Positions 46,906-59,546 of a stretch of 64,000 nt of DNA are shown piece after piece. The DNA is from Isoetes taiwanensis (taxonomy: Eukaryota; Streptophyta; Lycopodiopsida; Isoetales; Isoetaceae): assembly GCA_021234155.1 (NCBI GenBank), contig JAJEKV010000289.1, forward strand, positions 184,001-248,000. The letters run 5' to 3'. The notes under the pieces were generated by a model. It did no database searches and was not told the origin of the DNA. It was given only the letters and a program-made list of their open reading frames with translations. Made by a program: the position numbers and the translations under genes. Position 1 is the first letter of the stretch, and each line of letters begins with the position of its first letter.

Positions 46906-47494
46906 CAGGTGTGACAAAAAATTTTAGAATTCAAAACGAGAAAAAACTAGAATTTATTTGAGGCTTTCATCACCTGTAGCTTTTGAATTTCATCACAATA
47001 AAACAAATAGAACATAAGTAAAAGTTACCATAAAGATAGAGCAGATTGATCCCATTATTCTGAAAGTCATAAAGTTTACAACACCCATACACAAACATTT
47101 TTCAACTGGAATTTAACAGCAGCCTTTGGCCTCCATGGATTCTTGTGGTGAGAAACCAAAGTGGAAAACTTTTCTGCTTGTTAGCACAAGGATCTAGAAG
47201 CCTCAAAATCCAAAAATGCATGGTAATTTTTTGCAAGCTTCATTCGGAATGAGCCATAAAACAATATCCAATAGCGCAATCCTGTATTAATCAGCTGGTA
47301 GGATGTGAAAGCCTACCAAACCCGGCCGGAAAATTGCTGTTTTAGCATAGATAACTTAACCAAACATATCCATATCATACACTATCGAAAAGATTTTGGA
47401 GAGAGCTTTCCAACGCAATAAAAATCATCTCAAACAGAGCTCTGGATAAAAAGTTATGATAAGAAATGTGTTGCCAGTGGGGAAACTGCACTAC

Positions 47495-47705
47495 ATGCGC
47501 CCTTCAAGCCCTTCATGTGCCCATTATGCACCACACACACAAAAAGAGGGCTTTTGTTGTGAGCCATTGGTTGTTGACCATTATGCACCACACGCACAAA
47601 AAATGGCTTTTGTTGTGAGCCATTGGTTGTTGACCATTATGCACCACACGTACAAAAAAAGGGCTTTTGTTGTGAGCCATTGGTTGTTGACCATTGGAAA
47701 AAAAA
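47495..47705. repeat. Three tandem units of about 60 bp
   Basis: CCATTATGCACCACAC(A/G)(C/T)AC, AAAAA, GGCTTTTGTTGTGAGCCATT, GGTTGTTGA repeated three times with small length changes in the A-run. Confidence 0.85.
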
Positions 47706-47719
47706 AGGCTAAAATCAAT

Positions 47720-47865
47720 GGCTCAGAAATGGTGCACTCTAGATGTATGCATTAGTACATCCATTTGAATACATCACGAAATCATAGGAAAACCTTAGTG
47801 AAAAGCGTACAAAAACACGAAGAAAACCCCCTGTTATTATGCTACATATTCATATGTATTGGATT
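47720..47865 (-). repeat. Dispersed repeat, copy B (inverse of 22.1-22.3 kb)
   Basis: Minus strand: GTAGCATAATAACAGGGGGT, TACGCTTTTCAC, TCCTATGATTTCGTGATG, ATCTAGAGTGCACCA and GAGCCATTGAT. Same word order as copy A at 22,094-22,275. Confidence 0.6.
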
Positions 47866-47984
47866 CATATAACGTTGTAGTGAAAGGAAGGATAAAATGT
47901 GCAACTCAGCTTTGGGAGCTGTGCATGCTCATGTGTGTGGCCCACTAGCTTATGCTTTGAGTGGTGCATGCTATTTCATCTTGT

Positions 47985-48300
47985 TTGTAGATTATTTTTC
48001 ATGTAGAGATTTTGTATGTTTTGTGTCTATGAAATCCCAAGCCTTCACCAAGTTTTCAATTCGTTAAGACTATGGTGGAGACATAGACTCGAAAAATGAT
48101 CAAATAATTGCATCCTGATAATGGTGGGGAGTATACATCTATCCAATTCAAAAGTTTTTGTAAAGAGTATGCTATAGCAATTTATGTACATGAATCAACC
48201 AGAAGGTTTTGAAGTATGTGGCAATGAGAAGCTCGTTTGCCGTTTATGAAAGGCTTTGTATGGCGTAAGACAAAGCCTCTTAGATGAGAACTTTTCACTC
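47985..48300 (+). pseudogene. Heavily decayed copia polyprotein
   Basis: Broken frames give FVDYFSCRDFVCFV and GEYTSIQFKSFCKEY-like integrase words. Close behind are MNQPEGFEVCGNEKLVCRL and KALYGVRQ, the start of the copia reverse transcriptase. The two blocks are adjacent, so the spacer between integrase and reverse transcriptase is deleted. No LTRs were found. Confidence 0.6.
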
Positions 48301-48432
48301 TCATTTGGTAGTTTGGGTGAAAAGTGTTGAACTTTTCACTCTAATTTGATGGCTTGGATAAAAAGTATTGAACTTTTTCACTCTCATTTCATGGCTTGGA
48401 TGAAAAGTGTTGATTTCACTCTCATTTGATGG
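48288..48432. repeat. Tandem repeat, about 48-bp unit, four copies
   Basis: Units with GAACTTTTCACTCTCATTTG, ATGGCTTGGATGAAAAGT(G/A)TT. The first follows directly on the copia remnant. Confidence 0.75.
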
Positions 48433-48754
48433 CTCGGTATCATGGAATAGTTTGGTTATGTTGCCGTCAAAGCCAAAGTGTTATTGCATTGTCAAAGGAC
48501 AAAGTTTTGCATTCATAATCTAAGCATATTGAGTTGTATTATCATTATGTTCAATTTGAAGTTGCAAAGCGTGTACTTCGATTAGAATATTGTCCAACTA
48601 TGGTTTTAGAATCTTCTTATATTATAATATTGTACAGTATTGGATTTGGATCAAGCCCTAATTTGAATGGCTGAGATCATCTGATTGAATCTGAAGGCCA
48701 AGATTTATTGCACGACTTTCCACCACCGTGATTGGTCATGTTTTAATCTTTTAA

Positions 48755-49170
48755 GGAGAAAGGAAAAGGAAAAGGAAAAGGCAAAGGGATGGGAAAATGG
48801 AAAATGTGAAGGGCAAAAAGGCAGGGGAAAAGGGAAAGAGAGGAAGGGGAAAAGGGAAGGGAAAAGGGCCGGGGAGAAAGGGAAAAGGGGAAGGGCAAAT
48901 GGGATTGAAAAAGGTAAGGGAAAGGGAATAGAAAAAGTGAGATGGACGGGGAAGGAAAAAAGGCACGGGAAAGTGGAAGAGGGAATGAGTAGGGAAAGGA
49001 GGAAAAGAGAAGGAAAAAATGGGAACAGGAAAAGGGTGGGGAGAAGGGCATAGAAAAAGGGAAAGAAAAAGGAAAAAGAAGGGGGGGAGGGGAGGAGAGG
49101 GAAAACTAGCACGGGAAGAAAGGCACGAGCAAAAGGGGAAGAGGGAAAGGGGAAAAGGAAAGGGTTGATT
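48755..49170. repeat. Purine tract, (GGAAAAGG)-like, about 415 bp
   Basis: Nearly all A and G on the plus strand, with irregular GGAAAAGG, GGGAAAGG and AAGGGAA units. Apparent frames on both strands are low-complexity artefacts. Such mirror-rich tracts can form triplex DNA in vitro. Confidence 0.85.
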
Positions 49171-49199
49171 AGAGCACCATCTCTCAAATAGTTTTAAAA

Positions 49200-51140
49200 A
49201 ATTTCTATTTGCTTTGAGGGGCTTACATGCGACCATTTTATTTTCATTAGAGCATGCCCTTTGCAGCATTTTTGAAAACTTTCTATTTTTGGATTGATTC
49301 TTTCTAAAACATTCTCCGACATTCTCTTTTGAGGTGCACACCATCTTTGCAAAGTTTTTGAACACTTCTTTTTTTTTACATTGAGTTGCTTCCCGTGGGC
49401 TTCTAGAATAGACTAGAATATATTCTATTTTGATTAGAGCACCCTCTTTGCACTTTTCTTTTAACTTTCTATCTTGGGCTCGTAGGATTAAGGTGCTTAT
49501 GCATGGGCTTCAAGGACATTCTAAAACATTACAAAACATCTACAACAATCTCCTTGCAACACATTTGACAGCTTTTTATTTTTGGGCTAAGGTGTGTATT
49601 CATGTGCATCTAGAACATTCTACAATATTTTTTGATTCAAACATAAAGTTTCTATTGTAGACTTAAGGTATTTACTATGGACGTCTTCTAAGACACCCTA
49701 CTTTGGAAAGCTCGCTCACATTTCATTCAATGAAGCTTGTTAGTCCGTTCTAAGTTGCTTATGGCCGAAGGTAGAGGCAATATTAGTTCGCCCAAAGAAT
49801 GAAATCTTTATGTGACACCACCTTGATATCCAAAAACTTGTGACAACACTATGCAACATCTTTTAGTAGTTTTGGTGCATAATACCCTGATAAATCAAGC
49901 CTTAAAGCTTGAGTTCTTGTTGCAGTAAAGGAATAGAAAAGCGGTGCTTATATTAGCATCTCAAGTTAATCACACATCCAAAGGATTTGTTTAAGATAAA
50001 TAACTGTTTTAACGTCAAAGCTTTTATGTTTTTTGGGGGATTCAAACTCCCATCATTTCCCCCCAAGCCCCCCATTCTAACCACTAGAATTCTAAGGGAT
50101 TAACTTAAAAGTCTTAAGCTAATCCTTTAGATTCTCTCAAGCTAATCCTATCTAAGAGCATTAAATGTCCAAATCTTATAAACAAAATCTTAATTTCCCT
50201 TTAGGATTCCAGAGAATCCTAGTGTTCCCCCCTTTAGGCTCCTAATGCTAATTTTTCACTTATTTTCATGCTTCTCGATAAATCATGAATAGTGCAAAAT
50301 AATAATGCACAAAATTCTAAGAGAATTCTAAAGGTGAAGGTAGAATTAAGCTTACGAGAATCCTAAAAGGGAAGGTAAGATTAGCTTAAGAGAATCCCAA
50401 GGGGAAAGTAAGATTCTCTTAAAAAGACCTGCAAATTTCCTTAAGAAGACCCGTGGATTCTCTTAAGAGAATCTGCTTGGTATGTGGTTAAAATTATGGT
50501 GCCAATAAAGCTTGGGACAGAAAAGCCTCCATAATGTGCATTTATTGTAATCTCAAAAGACTAAAATTTAAAAGTTGTATAGGGGAAGGGAAGCACGGGC
50601 TCCCCTTCCGCAAAATCGGCAGGGGCCCCGCGACCGGCGACAGCCGGGAGCGGGAAGTAGGGGAGCTAGGTTTTGGATCTTTTCTTCCGTTTCACACAGA
50701 TTTGAAGATGTCTTGAACAGATTAGGAAGAGATCCGGCAAGAATCAAACGTTTTAGAGGTTCTTTGATAGATCCGACGCAAAAACATACCTGGGCGAAGA
50801 TCCTGCCCTACAAAGTCCTTGCACTCTAAGATCTGACCCCTGCGGAGCCTTTTCAGCGAAGAATAGCTGAAGAACAACACAGAACAGGGAAGATCTGGTG
50901 GAAAAATAGCACAGAACAGGGAAGATCTGGTGGAAAAATAGTGTGTTCTTGCTGAGTAAGAGGCAGCCGGTCACGCAGAATCGAGCAACCCAACTTCTAT
51001 TCCGCAATATTGGGCTATGCCACGCATCGTCTCAGGATTGGGCGCCAACGAATCAAAGCGACCCTACTTCTATTTTGTCATGCTCTAATCCATGATTAAT
51101 AACATCCAAAAAAAAAGGGAAAGGAAAAGGCAGCATTGCT
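49200..51140. other. No gene seen; short simple repeats
   Basis: GAACATTCTA-like words recur at 49,200-49,640 and TTAAGAGAATC-like words at 50,080-50,480. A GC-richer patch at 50,580-50,960 includes a perfect tandem pair around GGGAAGATCTGGTGGAAAAA (about 50,885-50,940). The patch could be a 5' leader or retroelement remnant, but no domain was found. Confidence 0.4.
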
Positions 51141-51315
51141 CGTGTGCTAGTTACGTGCTAGTTAGACCTTACTAGTTCATGTGCGATGCTCGTGTGCTAG
51201 TTACGTGCTAGTTAGACCTTACTAGTGCTAGTTATACCTTACTGAGACTTTGAACTTCTAGTTATGTGTTAGTTATAATGTGCTAGTTATGTGCTAGTTA
51301 TACCTTACTGAGACT
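51140..51315. repeat. Short tandem repeats GTGCTAGTTA(C/T)
   Basis: GTGCTAGTTACGTGCTAGTT, then AGACCTTACTAG; the block is duplicated with 57 bp spacing, with further degenerate units to 51,315. Confidence 0.75.
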
Positions 51316-51429
51316 TTGAACTTCGGGGTGAAATTGGTTGCATCGTCGACAAAAATAAACTTAATTTGAGCCCAAGTACAAAAATAATGCCATAAATTTG
51401 ACTAGCGAATCATGCTGCTATAATTCGAT

Positions 51430-54400
51430 TTATACAAAACAATGTCTTACGTTCCCAAAGAGCAGGCCTAAAAGGCTTGGTGTTGGTGGAAGTGGCGGTT
51501 GAGGCATGACTCTCGGCAAATGTTTATGGAACGCCCTTACTGCATTCCCAACCCCATCCTCATCCCTGATAAGGTTTGCCATCTCAGTAGCCCGCACTCT
51601 TACCTGCATAAATCCAAGAGAATCATTGGCAACCAAAATATGGGAGACGAAAGCAGAGCGCATTGACCAACTCTACATACCTTGGGATCCAGCATAAAGT
51701 TTATTGCTCCCACCAGCTTCTCTTGAGAAAATTGGCCAATTGAGAATGGAGCTGGACCCAAACCCCGTTCGTGAACTCTTTCCCCCCAAAATAATTGATC
51801 TCCAAAGAAAGGAACCACAGTCGTTGGACACTGCAACAGCATATCACAACTTTAGGCACATTCCACTTTTATAAATACCAACTTGGAAATCTTAATGCAA
51901 ATGAAAACCCAATTTCAGTTTATTGGTGGAAAAGATGGTCAGACAAAGCATTACTGCTGCTTTCAGTCCAGCTGCTGTCGTCCCAGCTCCACCATGGTGT
52001 ACCTGATAATAACAATACAAACAGGAGGTTCTTGATGCTTAATATTGATAGCCAGAAATGAAAGAAAGAAGATCAGCAAATAGTTATCATCATACCACAG
52101 CAGCACATTGTAGGAACAACCAATCGTGGGGGCAGTTTTCTAGCAAATAGACATTGTCTGGTGGATCTGAGACTGAAAAAATAAAGCCATTTAGAAACTT
52201 TATAACCAAAACACTACATAAAAACTTCTCAAGCCATAAAACTACCAACTCACTGTTCCCAAAGCCACTCCACCCTTTGTCAATTATTACTCGCTGGTTC
52301 GTTTCTTCCATAGCTTTGAGTATTGCATCAATTACTGATTCTGAATCCGGTACAGGCTGCAAACAACATGAAATTGACTCCAATTCAATAGAGGGCACAA
52401 GATAGGACCTCCTGTCCACCTTATCAGGAGGGACAACCATAATTACTTTAAGGAAAAGCACTACAACACTTTCTCACTCCAACCATTTCATTTTGCATGC
52501 TAAATGGAAGTAAAGGCTTTCCATAGCACTTTAAATTTTATATATATTTCCAATAAGCAGAACCCAGGTTAATGACTAAAGTTTTCATGCACCTAAATGA
52601 ATACAGCAATTGGTGGAAGCATACATGTCACGCTTTAAAGTAGCAGCAAAAACTCACACAAAGCAATGCACTACAAATAACTCACAAGGCTCCCGAAGCC
52701 AATATAGATCGGTTTCTCCCCAGCCTGCAGCCAATTTAAAAGGGACTCAGGAGGCGTATAGTCTGTTGCAAGGTCAAGAAAGCAGTAGCCCACCACATCA
52801 ATACGGGGACCCCAATCTGCAAATCAAGTTTATATGCTGGTCAGATTAAGTACATCTAAACTTCTAAGGAAACCACATATCTCATGGTTCTGATTTAATC
52901 CCTGATTAATTATGCATTTGTTCTAACAGAAAGAAAAGCGGGATGGTCATTGAAACAGTATAATAACATGTCCATAGGAATGCCATTTATTTTGGTGGCT
53001 TGGAAAAATGAGTACATCAAAGGCTGCCGATCAACAACAGCGGTAACAATGAATCATTTAATGGAAACTGCTTACCCTTTGGCTTTGGAACAAGATGGGG
53101 ACTCCACATGTAACAAGTTGGAAGGTGTGATATCGTCCCATGTGCTTTGCTGAAATACGAGACAGGCCGGAGTTTTAACTTCTTCTTCCGGAAATCATTT
53201 ATCAACCCCCGCGTCCCCCACCAGATCATAGAATCAACTACTTGGTAAGACAGCTGCAACAACAGAGAACAGTAAAAAACACCGTCCATAGAAAGGACAG
53301 AAATTTTGTCTGAACAGTTCTCTTGGATAAGAGAGACTTACACGATAGCCAGCAGAAGTTTTGACACGTGATAAGGGATGTGGGAACTGACTTGTAGGCC
53401 TGGTAGAAAACCAATCCCACCAAACATTTGAAATAAAAAGCATCAGTAGTTGCTTTCTGTAAAGTTCTATGATACCAAACACTCTCATCTTACGTGTAAG
53501 CTGGTTGTTTAATATCTGATATATATATTTACTTATCATGCTTGCTATTTTCAAGTTTCTTCAAATCAACAACTGCATATGCAAACTTACGTCCATGGCA
53601 TTGTAAAGAATATGTGAATAGGAATGTTTAGAGCCTCTGCGACATGCACATGACCTACAGAATAGAGTAATAATTTGACGGTAAGTCTTAAATCTCATCG
53701 GAGAGCATAAAAAGAAGTGAAACAGCACTTTTTGATTACACCTCTATAGCTGGCTCTATGGCTATGGCTGGCTCCATGTACCATATGTATATGGCTACCA
53801 GAGAAGTTCAAAACATAACAAATTACAAACAACTATCAAAACAAGAATCTATAGACTTTTCTGATGATGTCCTTCACCCTAATGGCAAAATTTGCTTCAA
53901 TGTATAATGACTGGCTTCTGATGTGCAACAAAAGAAACTGAAGACGCCAGGATGAGCAAAGATAACCTATTTTGGCTAGTTTCTTTAGTCTGAATGATCA
54001 TAAATGCTTCTTGTATTATCCACACTAATATAGGCATGGCAACCTCTAGGTACATAGATATTGATTGGTCACACAAATATGGAAACCAACTTGCAAGTAA
54101 TGGAAAAAGGCAAGCAATCACATGCACGCACTTACCATATGCCGGCGGATTTGATATTATTGCTTCAGCTTTAAATGGCACTAGAGTTCTGCTGTCAGGT
54201 TCAGTGCATGCAGGATACAACGAGTTTATTATAGCCTTTATCTGCTTTCGCTGAACTTTAATCTCAGATGGGCCTGAAGGAAGAAATCCTTTGTTTTTCA
54301 CCATATCTGCAAAACTATGTTAATGAGGTCTGTAACTATTTAATAAATTACTGGCCAATTATTTAACGCTTACAAAAACTTACATCCCGCTAAAACTTTG

Positions 54401-55777
54401 GGATCGCCACCAAGTGGGTAGAACTCTAAGCCAGCTTTCAAAACAAACTCTCGAAAGTTCTCATGTGTTGCAAGCCTCACACGATGTCCATATTTCTGTA
54501 GTATATGCAAATAATTTATACTTTCATCTTAAGTTGCTAATGGAAAATGCCAAAAATAACCCACTAGAGAGATCTTACAGAATAAGCATAGAATTTGTTT
54601 ATTGCAAGCATTTTGCATAATTAAAAAAATGTGCTTATTGGGTGAATGCATGGCCAAACAATTTAACTAAAGAGAATCTGAACTGTGACTAGCCAGAATG
54701 GTTATTAGAAGCAGCAGCCCGTCTTGTTTCCTTGGCGTGTAGATCCTAAGCCAGTGTGGTTACATATGACTCTGTGATGCTGGCTGTTCATTTTGTCCTT
54801 TCTGTCTCTTATACTGTTCGAATATCCATAGTCAGAAGATGAAATTTAAGTTCAAGTTGCATCCTAAGACATTGCATGGAACTGTCTTGAATCAGAGACA
54901 AAATCACTAGACAAGCACACTCCGAGACATTCCATAGGTTCATCTATATGCATGGAATGAAACTATAAACAATCATCCTCTATGGCAAAGTTAACCATTT
55001 CCTGGTGAGAGTTTATTCAGGAACTGCAATGAACAATGTATTGCCAAAAGATATAGTACTCCAAAGCTCAATTCTTACAGTTAAATACCTGCAATTGCTT
55101 TCCAATTGCCACAAATGGCTGAACATCACCACGAGTACCCACAATAAGCATGGCAATCTGTAATGGAGGAATATCCCTCTCCTTATAATCTTCTTCCTGA
55201 ATATCAGCTGCCTTTTCTTCCTCCTCTGACTCGAAAAGGCCTAGTACGTCTGCACTTTTTAATTCATCAAGCTCCACTACCCCGTTTGTAATACTCCCTA
55301 GATGGCGCAGCATTTTCCTCTAGTTTAAAAAAAAGCTGCACCCATTAGTCCATGGTATCATACAACTATAGACGCCTTCGCACATGAATGCAGACATCTA
55401 AATCAGCTATAGTGAATGATTTTGAAATAGGTACGAACCTTCTTTCTCTTAGATATTTTTTGAGGTCTGTGAATAGTTCCATTTCCAGTTTTGCCTCCAT
55501 CAATTGTAGACTGCTTCAAGCGTTTCATATCATCTTCTAGGGTGGAATTATTAACATCTATGCAGGATATGCTTGGTGCAGTACTGGAACGCACTAATCC
55601 ATTCCCTGACAGTGGTTCCAATCAGTGTCATAGAAATGTTTATAATAGCAGAAAAGCAATGCAAGCCCCAGACATCATACCTGAGCTATGCATGCTATTG
55701 TCAGATGGCAAGGAGTTCTCCTTATGTAGTGATCCTCCCCCAGATAAATTGCTGGTCGAATCCGATTCAAATGTCAT
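51430..55777 (-). CDS. Sterol 3-beta-glucosyltransferase (UGT80 type), 14 exons
   Basis: Transfers glucose from UDP-glucose to the 3-hydroxyl of membrane sterols. Exons (minus): 55777-55681, 55605-55439, 55319-55089, 54495-54384, 54306-54136, 53654-53591, 53399-53342, 53253-53076, 52816-52686, 52356-52254, 52172-52096, 52002-51955, 51830-51681 and 51603-51430. All phases agree, giving about 586 aa, slightly shorter than Arabidopsis UGT80A2. A Ser-rich N-terminus and an acidic stretch (LFESEEEEKAAD) precede the glycosyltransferase-28-type start AMLIVGTRGDVQPFVAIG. The C-terminal nucleotide-binding part has PIYIGFGS, CPHDWLFLQCAAVVHHGGAG, TTAAGLKAACPTT and PFFGDQLFWGERV, the family's UDP-sugar box. 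Two acceptors 6 bp apart open exon 11 (52172 or 52166), both in phase. The start Met at 55777 is the only good ATG in frame before the first donor. Confidence 0.93.
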
Positions 55778-55799
55778 GCCTGTCTATGCTATATGACAA

Positions 55800-56820
55800 T
55801 TGCTAATGCTCAGCAGGGATAGGATGCCAATGCCGAATATCAATCCATATTCATATTTAAGATGTTACCACTTCGCACTATGAGAATGAAGAAAGAAATT
55901 AATCCTGAATTGCACATATACATTGGATGAAATGACAATGAAGCTGGATACTTGAAATTTCAGGACCCAAAAGCAGATTCGTTGTGTTGAAGATATTGCA
56001 AACTTTGGGTGATCGGATCCTGGATCAGGCGTGCTTCCTACTCTCAGAGAAGAAGCAAATGTAGAATGGAAGAAAGAGCGTTGGTGGCAAGGCAGTGCCC
56101 TACCACGTTTTGAATGCATGCGATTAGGGTCTGACACGTATGCATAGTTGGCGGTCTTAAACGGTCAAATCAATCCAAGCATTTTTGGATTGCATCCTGT
56201 TAGAGGATGCCACTTGTCCTCAAAAGCTGGCTTGCTGAGTCATAGGTGCCAGCAAAGCACCATAAGTGCAACCATGGTCTAAGGGTGGTTTCCACCAAGG
56301 TCAAGAACTTGAGGCTCATAATTGTGTTAATACTTGACTCCGGTCCTAAATATGAATCGAGCAAGGTAAGGCACTCATGGGAACGCTGGACCTTTGGACC
56401 TGACCTCAAGAAGATCTCCATGTTTTCATCCCATGGGAAAACAACCTAAGTCGGGAGCGGGCTTTTGGAATGTAGGCATATGGCAATATTCAATTAGAGG
56501 TCAGAGGAGGATACCTCCATATCTAAGAGACAATTAAACAGAGATTATCTTAGAGTATACCTTTGTAGTTTTCCAAAAAGGGCCCGACAACGAGAGGTCA
56601 TCTCCTATGTTGTTGATTAGTGCAGGCTGCAAGGGTGGAAGCCCCCAATTTTTCATCGCATGTGGCCAATTTTACTAGTTTTTTGCATACACTGGGGATG
56701 CCCCATTTGGTTGGACTCTCATGAAACCCTTCATATTTTCCATAGAAACCTTCCTATATTTCATGAAAGTTGGGAAAGTTTCCATGAAAATAAAAAGGGA
56801 AACCTTTCCTAATTTCTTAA
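55800..56820. other. 5' flank of the glucosyltransferase gene; no other gene seen
   Basis: Probable leader and promoter of the minus-strand gene up to about 56,150. Frames beyond are short. The outer ends of the hairpin element may begin near 56,690 (TTCATGAAAGTTGGGAAAG and mirrored GGAAAATTGG words). Confidence 0.4.
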
Positions 56821-56821
56821 T

Positions 56822-57002
56822 GGGAAAACTACCAAAATACCCTTATGAGTTTGTGTAATTACCAAAATACCCTTATGAGTTTCAAAATTACCAAAATGCC
56901 CTTGTGTATAATAGGTGTGTAGGGGTATTTTGGTAATTTTGAAACTCATAAGGGTATTTTGATAATTACACAAACTCATAAGGGTATTTTGGTAGTTTTC
57001 CC
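56822..57002. repeat. Near-perfect hairpin of (ACCAAAATACCCTTATGAG) units
   Basis: The left arm GGGAAAACTACCAAAATACC... to about 56,905 is mirrored by the right arm ending GGTATTTTGGTAGTTTTCCC. Each arm holds three units of TACCAAAATACCCTTATGAG-type sequence. The loop is about 15 bp (near 56,910). It is a foldback element or a small-RNA precursor candidate. Confidence 0.85.
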
Positions 57003-57099
57003 TTTCTTAATTAAAAACTAGGAAGGTCCATGGAAAATTGGAAGGGTTTTTGTAATATTATTTAAATTTAAAATCTCAGTGCACACAAACATAGAATAC

Positions 57100-57175
57100 A
57101 AAACAATAGAATCGGATTTTTTCGTCCACAGAGACCAAAAAGGCCTATGGGACTCAAACAAAGAATACGACATAC
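57100..57175 (-). mobile_element. LINE family A 3' end fragment
   Basis: Minus strand: GAGTCCCATAGGCCTTTTTG, GTCTCTGTGGACGAAAAAA, CGATTCTATTG. This is the 3' signature of family A, 5'-truncated to under 100 bp. It lies at the cut end of the copia fragment below. Confidence 0.7.
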
Positions 57176-57179
57176 CTAT

Positions 57180-58398
57180 TATTGTCCAACGAAGGGTTCT
57201 CGATAAGGGTTCTCGATGAAAACATCTCAGTGTTTGTTGATAAATTCTTGGGAGACTCTATATATCAAACAAACAACATCATATGGCCGAGTGAAGTGGC
57301 TTTCCTTATTGAGCGTTCCAAAACAAGGCAAGTTGTACCTGATCTTCGAAGAGATAATATCATACGGAGGAAGACCAACCAAGATATCTTGAATCAGCTA
57401 TTTTTCAGACAGCACTCCACCAGCAACCATGTAATCCAAGCGCCATTACTTCATCTGAGTAAGGTATGCTATGACAGATTTGAAATCACCTAATTGGGCA
57501 TGTCTCATTTTGTTTTGGATCAGCATTTGGGTAGCTATACCCTTGCTATCAAGAGACTTCTCCAAATGAGACCACACCTCTTTAAACTCAGTAAAATGGA
57601 TTATTTCTTCAGCCAACATTTTGATAAGAGCACAAGCATTCTGGTTTATCCTCCAGCATCCGCTGACTTGGTGCTGATAAAGTCTTCATCAAACACCGCT
57701 CCCATGTCATTAAATATCAAACAATTCATCATGAACTTCTTCCAAGCATGGTAATAATTATTAGTGAGCTTGCATTCTGTGAGAACTTAAATGGATCCAT
57801 GAATGTCTCCTGTTTTCAACAGCCAAAAAAAGGTCGAAAAAACAAATTCGTCACCAAACAAAACATCCACTAGAAAAGTTGAATCTTGAATTTTATTGCC
57901 AAAAAGATCTTGGAAAACTCGAATCTCACACCAGAGCTTGCTGGAAAATCTGAATCTCTCTTTCAAAACACTTCTCCAGGCCAGAAAGCAAGAATCTTCT
58001 TCAATGCTGCAAATGAGATTTTCCACCACCAAATCTCAGCCAAAGAACTCATGGAAACGATGGTCAATCCAATTGGGATGCTTCTTCATTAGCTTGCTCT
58101 ATTCTTCCCTTAAGAAAGTGTCTGATACCAAAGCAATAGGAAATACAATCTCTACTTCTGAGCATTGTTTAGTACATAACGTACAATAAATATATATATG
58201 CAACCGGTGAGACTAAGAGTAGTAGTCTACCGTTTAACCACTCCCCACTAATTACGGCACTGATTTAGGGTTGGTGCTCAGTGCTAACAAAGTGCTGCCT
58301 TCTATACATTTCAGCACCTTCTCAACACATGTGTTCTAAGTGCTGAATTACTGTCGTTTCAGCATATTATGCTTAGTCAGCATATTTATATTCCAACA
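57180..58398 (-). mobile_element. Copia fragment: 5' LTR, primer site and gag only
   Basis: The LTR (about 58,134-58,398) starts TGTTGGAATATAAATATGC in element orientation and is followed by the primer site TGGTATCAGACAC (about 58,133-58,121). Gag follows in broken frames from about 57,810: MDPFKFSQNASS, HAWKKFMMNC, KEVWSHLEKSLDSKG, RHAQLGDFKSVIAYLTQM and LPPYDIISSKI, the UBN2-type copia Gag. Everything downstream of gag is missing where the LINE end at 57.1 kb begins. The right edge abuts the L1 LINE inside its reverse transcriptase, so the copia element inserted into that LINE. Confidence 0.8.
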
Positions 58399-59478
58399 AC
58401 AAATAACTCTGAAGGGATACCATCTGAGCCAGGACTCTTCCCATGGGCCATATTTTTAAGTACTACTTCAATTTCAGCCTCAGTAGGATATACCAGCAAT
58501 TGAGCATCATCAATAATAGTGTCAGCTGGCCCAAGCTTTGCAAAAAAGTCATCCGAGCTGGTGGCATCACCCTGCTCGTATGCAAATAAATTTTGATACT
58601 TTTCTTGGAAGAATTTCATTAAAGCATCTTGTCCAGAGATGATTTGGTTCTCCTCTATAACTGAAATGATTTCATTGTTCATAATTCTTTCATTAGCAGC
58701 CTTGAAGAAAAGTTTGGAGCTACATCTATCCATATGATTGATGGCAAGGCTTTTACTTTTTATTATAAGGCTCCTGGCCTCTGTCTCTTCAATATGTTTC
58801 ACTTTCCTTTCCAACTCTTCCTCCTCTTTGTGGAGGGCAGGATTATGGGGATCATAGAAAAGTTTTTGTCTAACTTCCTTGACTCTAAGATAGATGTCCT
58901 TCTCTTTTTTCAACAGTTCATTCCAATTCTTGTAATATGTCTCAAATTCCTGGCAAAACTTTTCATTGTTAAGGAAGCTAATATTAAACTTGAAGGGAGT
59001 ATTGGCTCTACCTTTGAGGGACTACCCACCTCCAAAACCTGGGGAAAATGATCGGAGATAGAATTACTATAATCTCCCTAAACAACCAGCTGAGACCAGG
59101 AATTAGCATCCCTAGTGTAGAATCTATCAAGAAGATAATAGACCCTGTCAGCTCCAACCCTTTTATTGCTCCAAGAATAAACATTTGAAGAAGAAGGGGC
59201 TTGATACACAAAGAATGCTAGAGTCTTTCCCATTGAGTTCTCTCATTCCTGGACATATTAAGTTTTTTCCCCATTTTCTGATCCCATTATAGTGTGTTAT
59301 TAAAATCCCCACTCAGCAGGCAGCTGTCTACATTTCTTGTAGGAATCCAATCAGCCATCTCCCTCCATTGGATCTCTCTTTCCTCTGGATCAGTAGAAGC
59401 ATACACATTAATGATCCCAACCTCTTCCCCATTGATCTGCAAGAAGACAACCTGCCATCTACCCGATTGGTAGTTATA

Positions 59479-59546
59479 GAATAGAATAGAATAGAATAGA
59501 ATAGAATAGAATAGAATAGAATAGAATAGAATAGAATAGAATAGAA
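59479..59546. repeat. (AATAG)n microsatellite, tail of the nested LINE
   Basis: About fourteen perfect pentamers; the longest such tail in the window. Confidence 0.95.

Noticed and set aside
48685-49365. Long Lys/Glu-rich and Phe/Pro/Ser-rich frames on both strands
   Set aside because: Artefacts of the purine tract.
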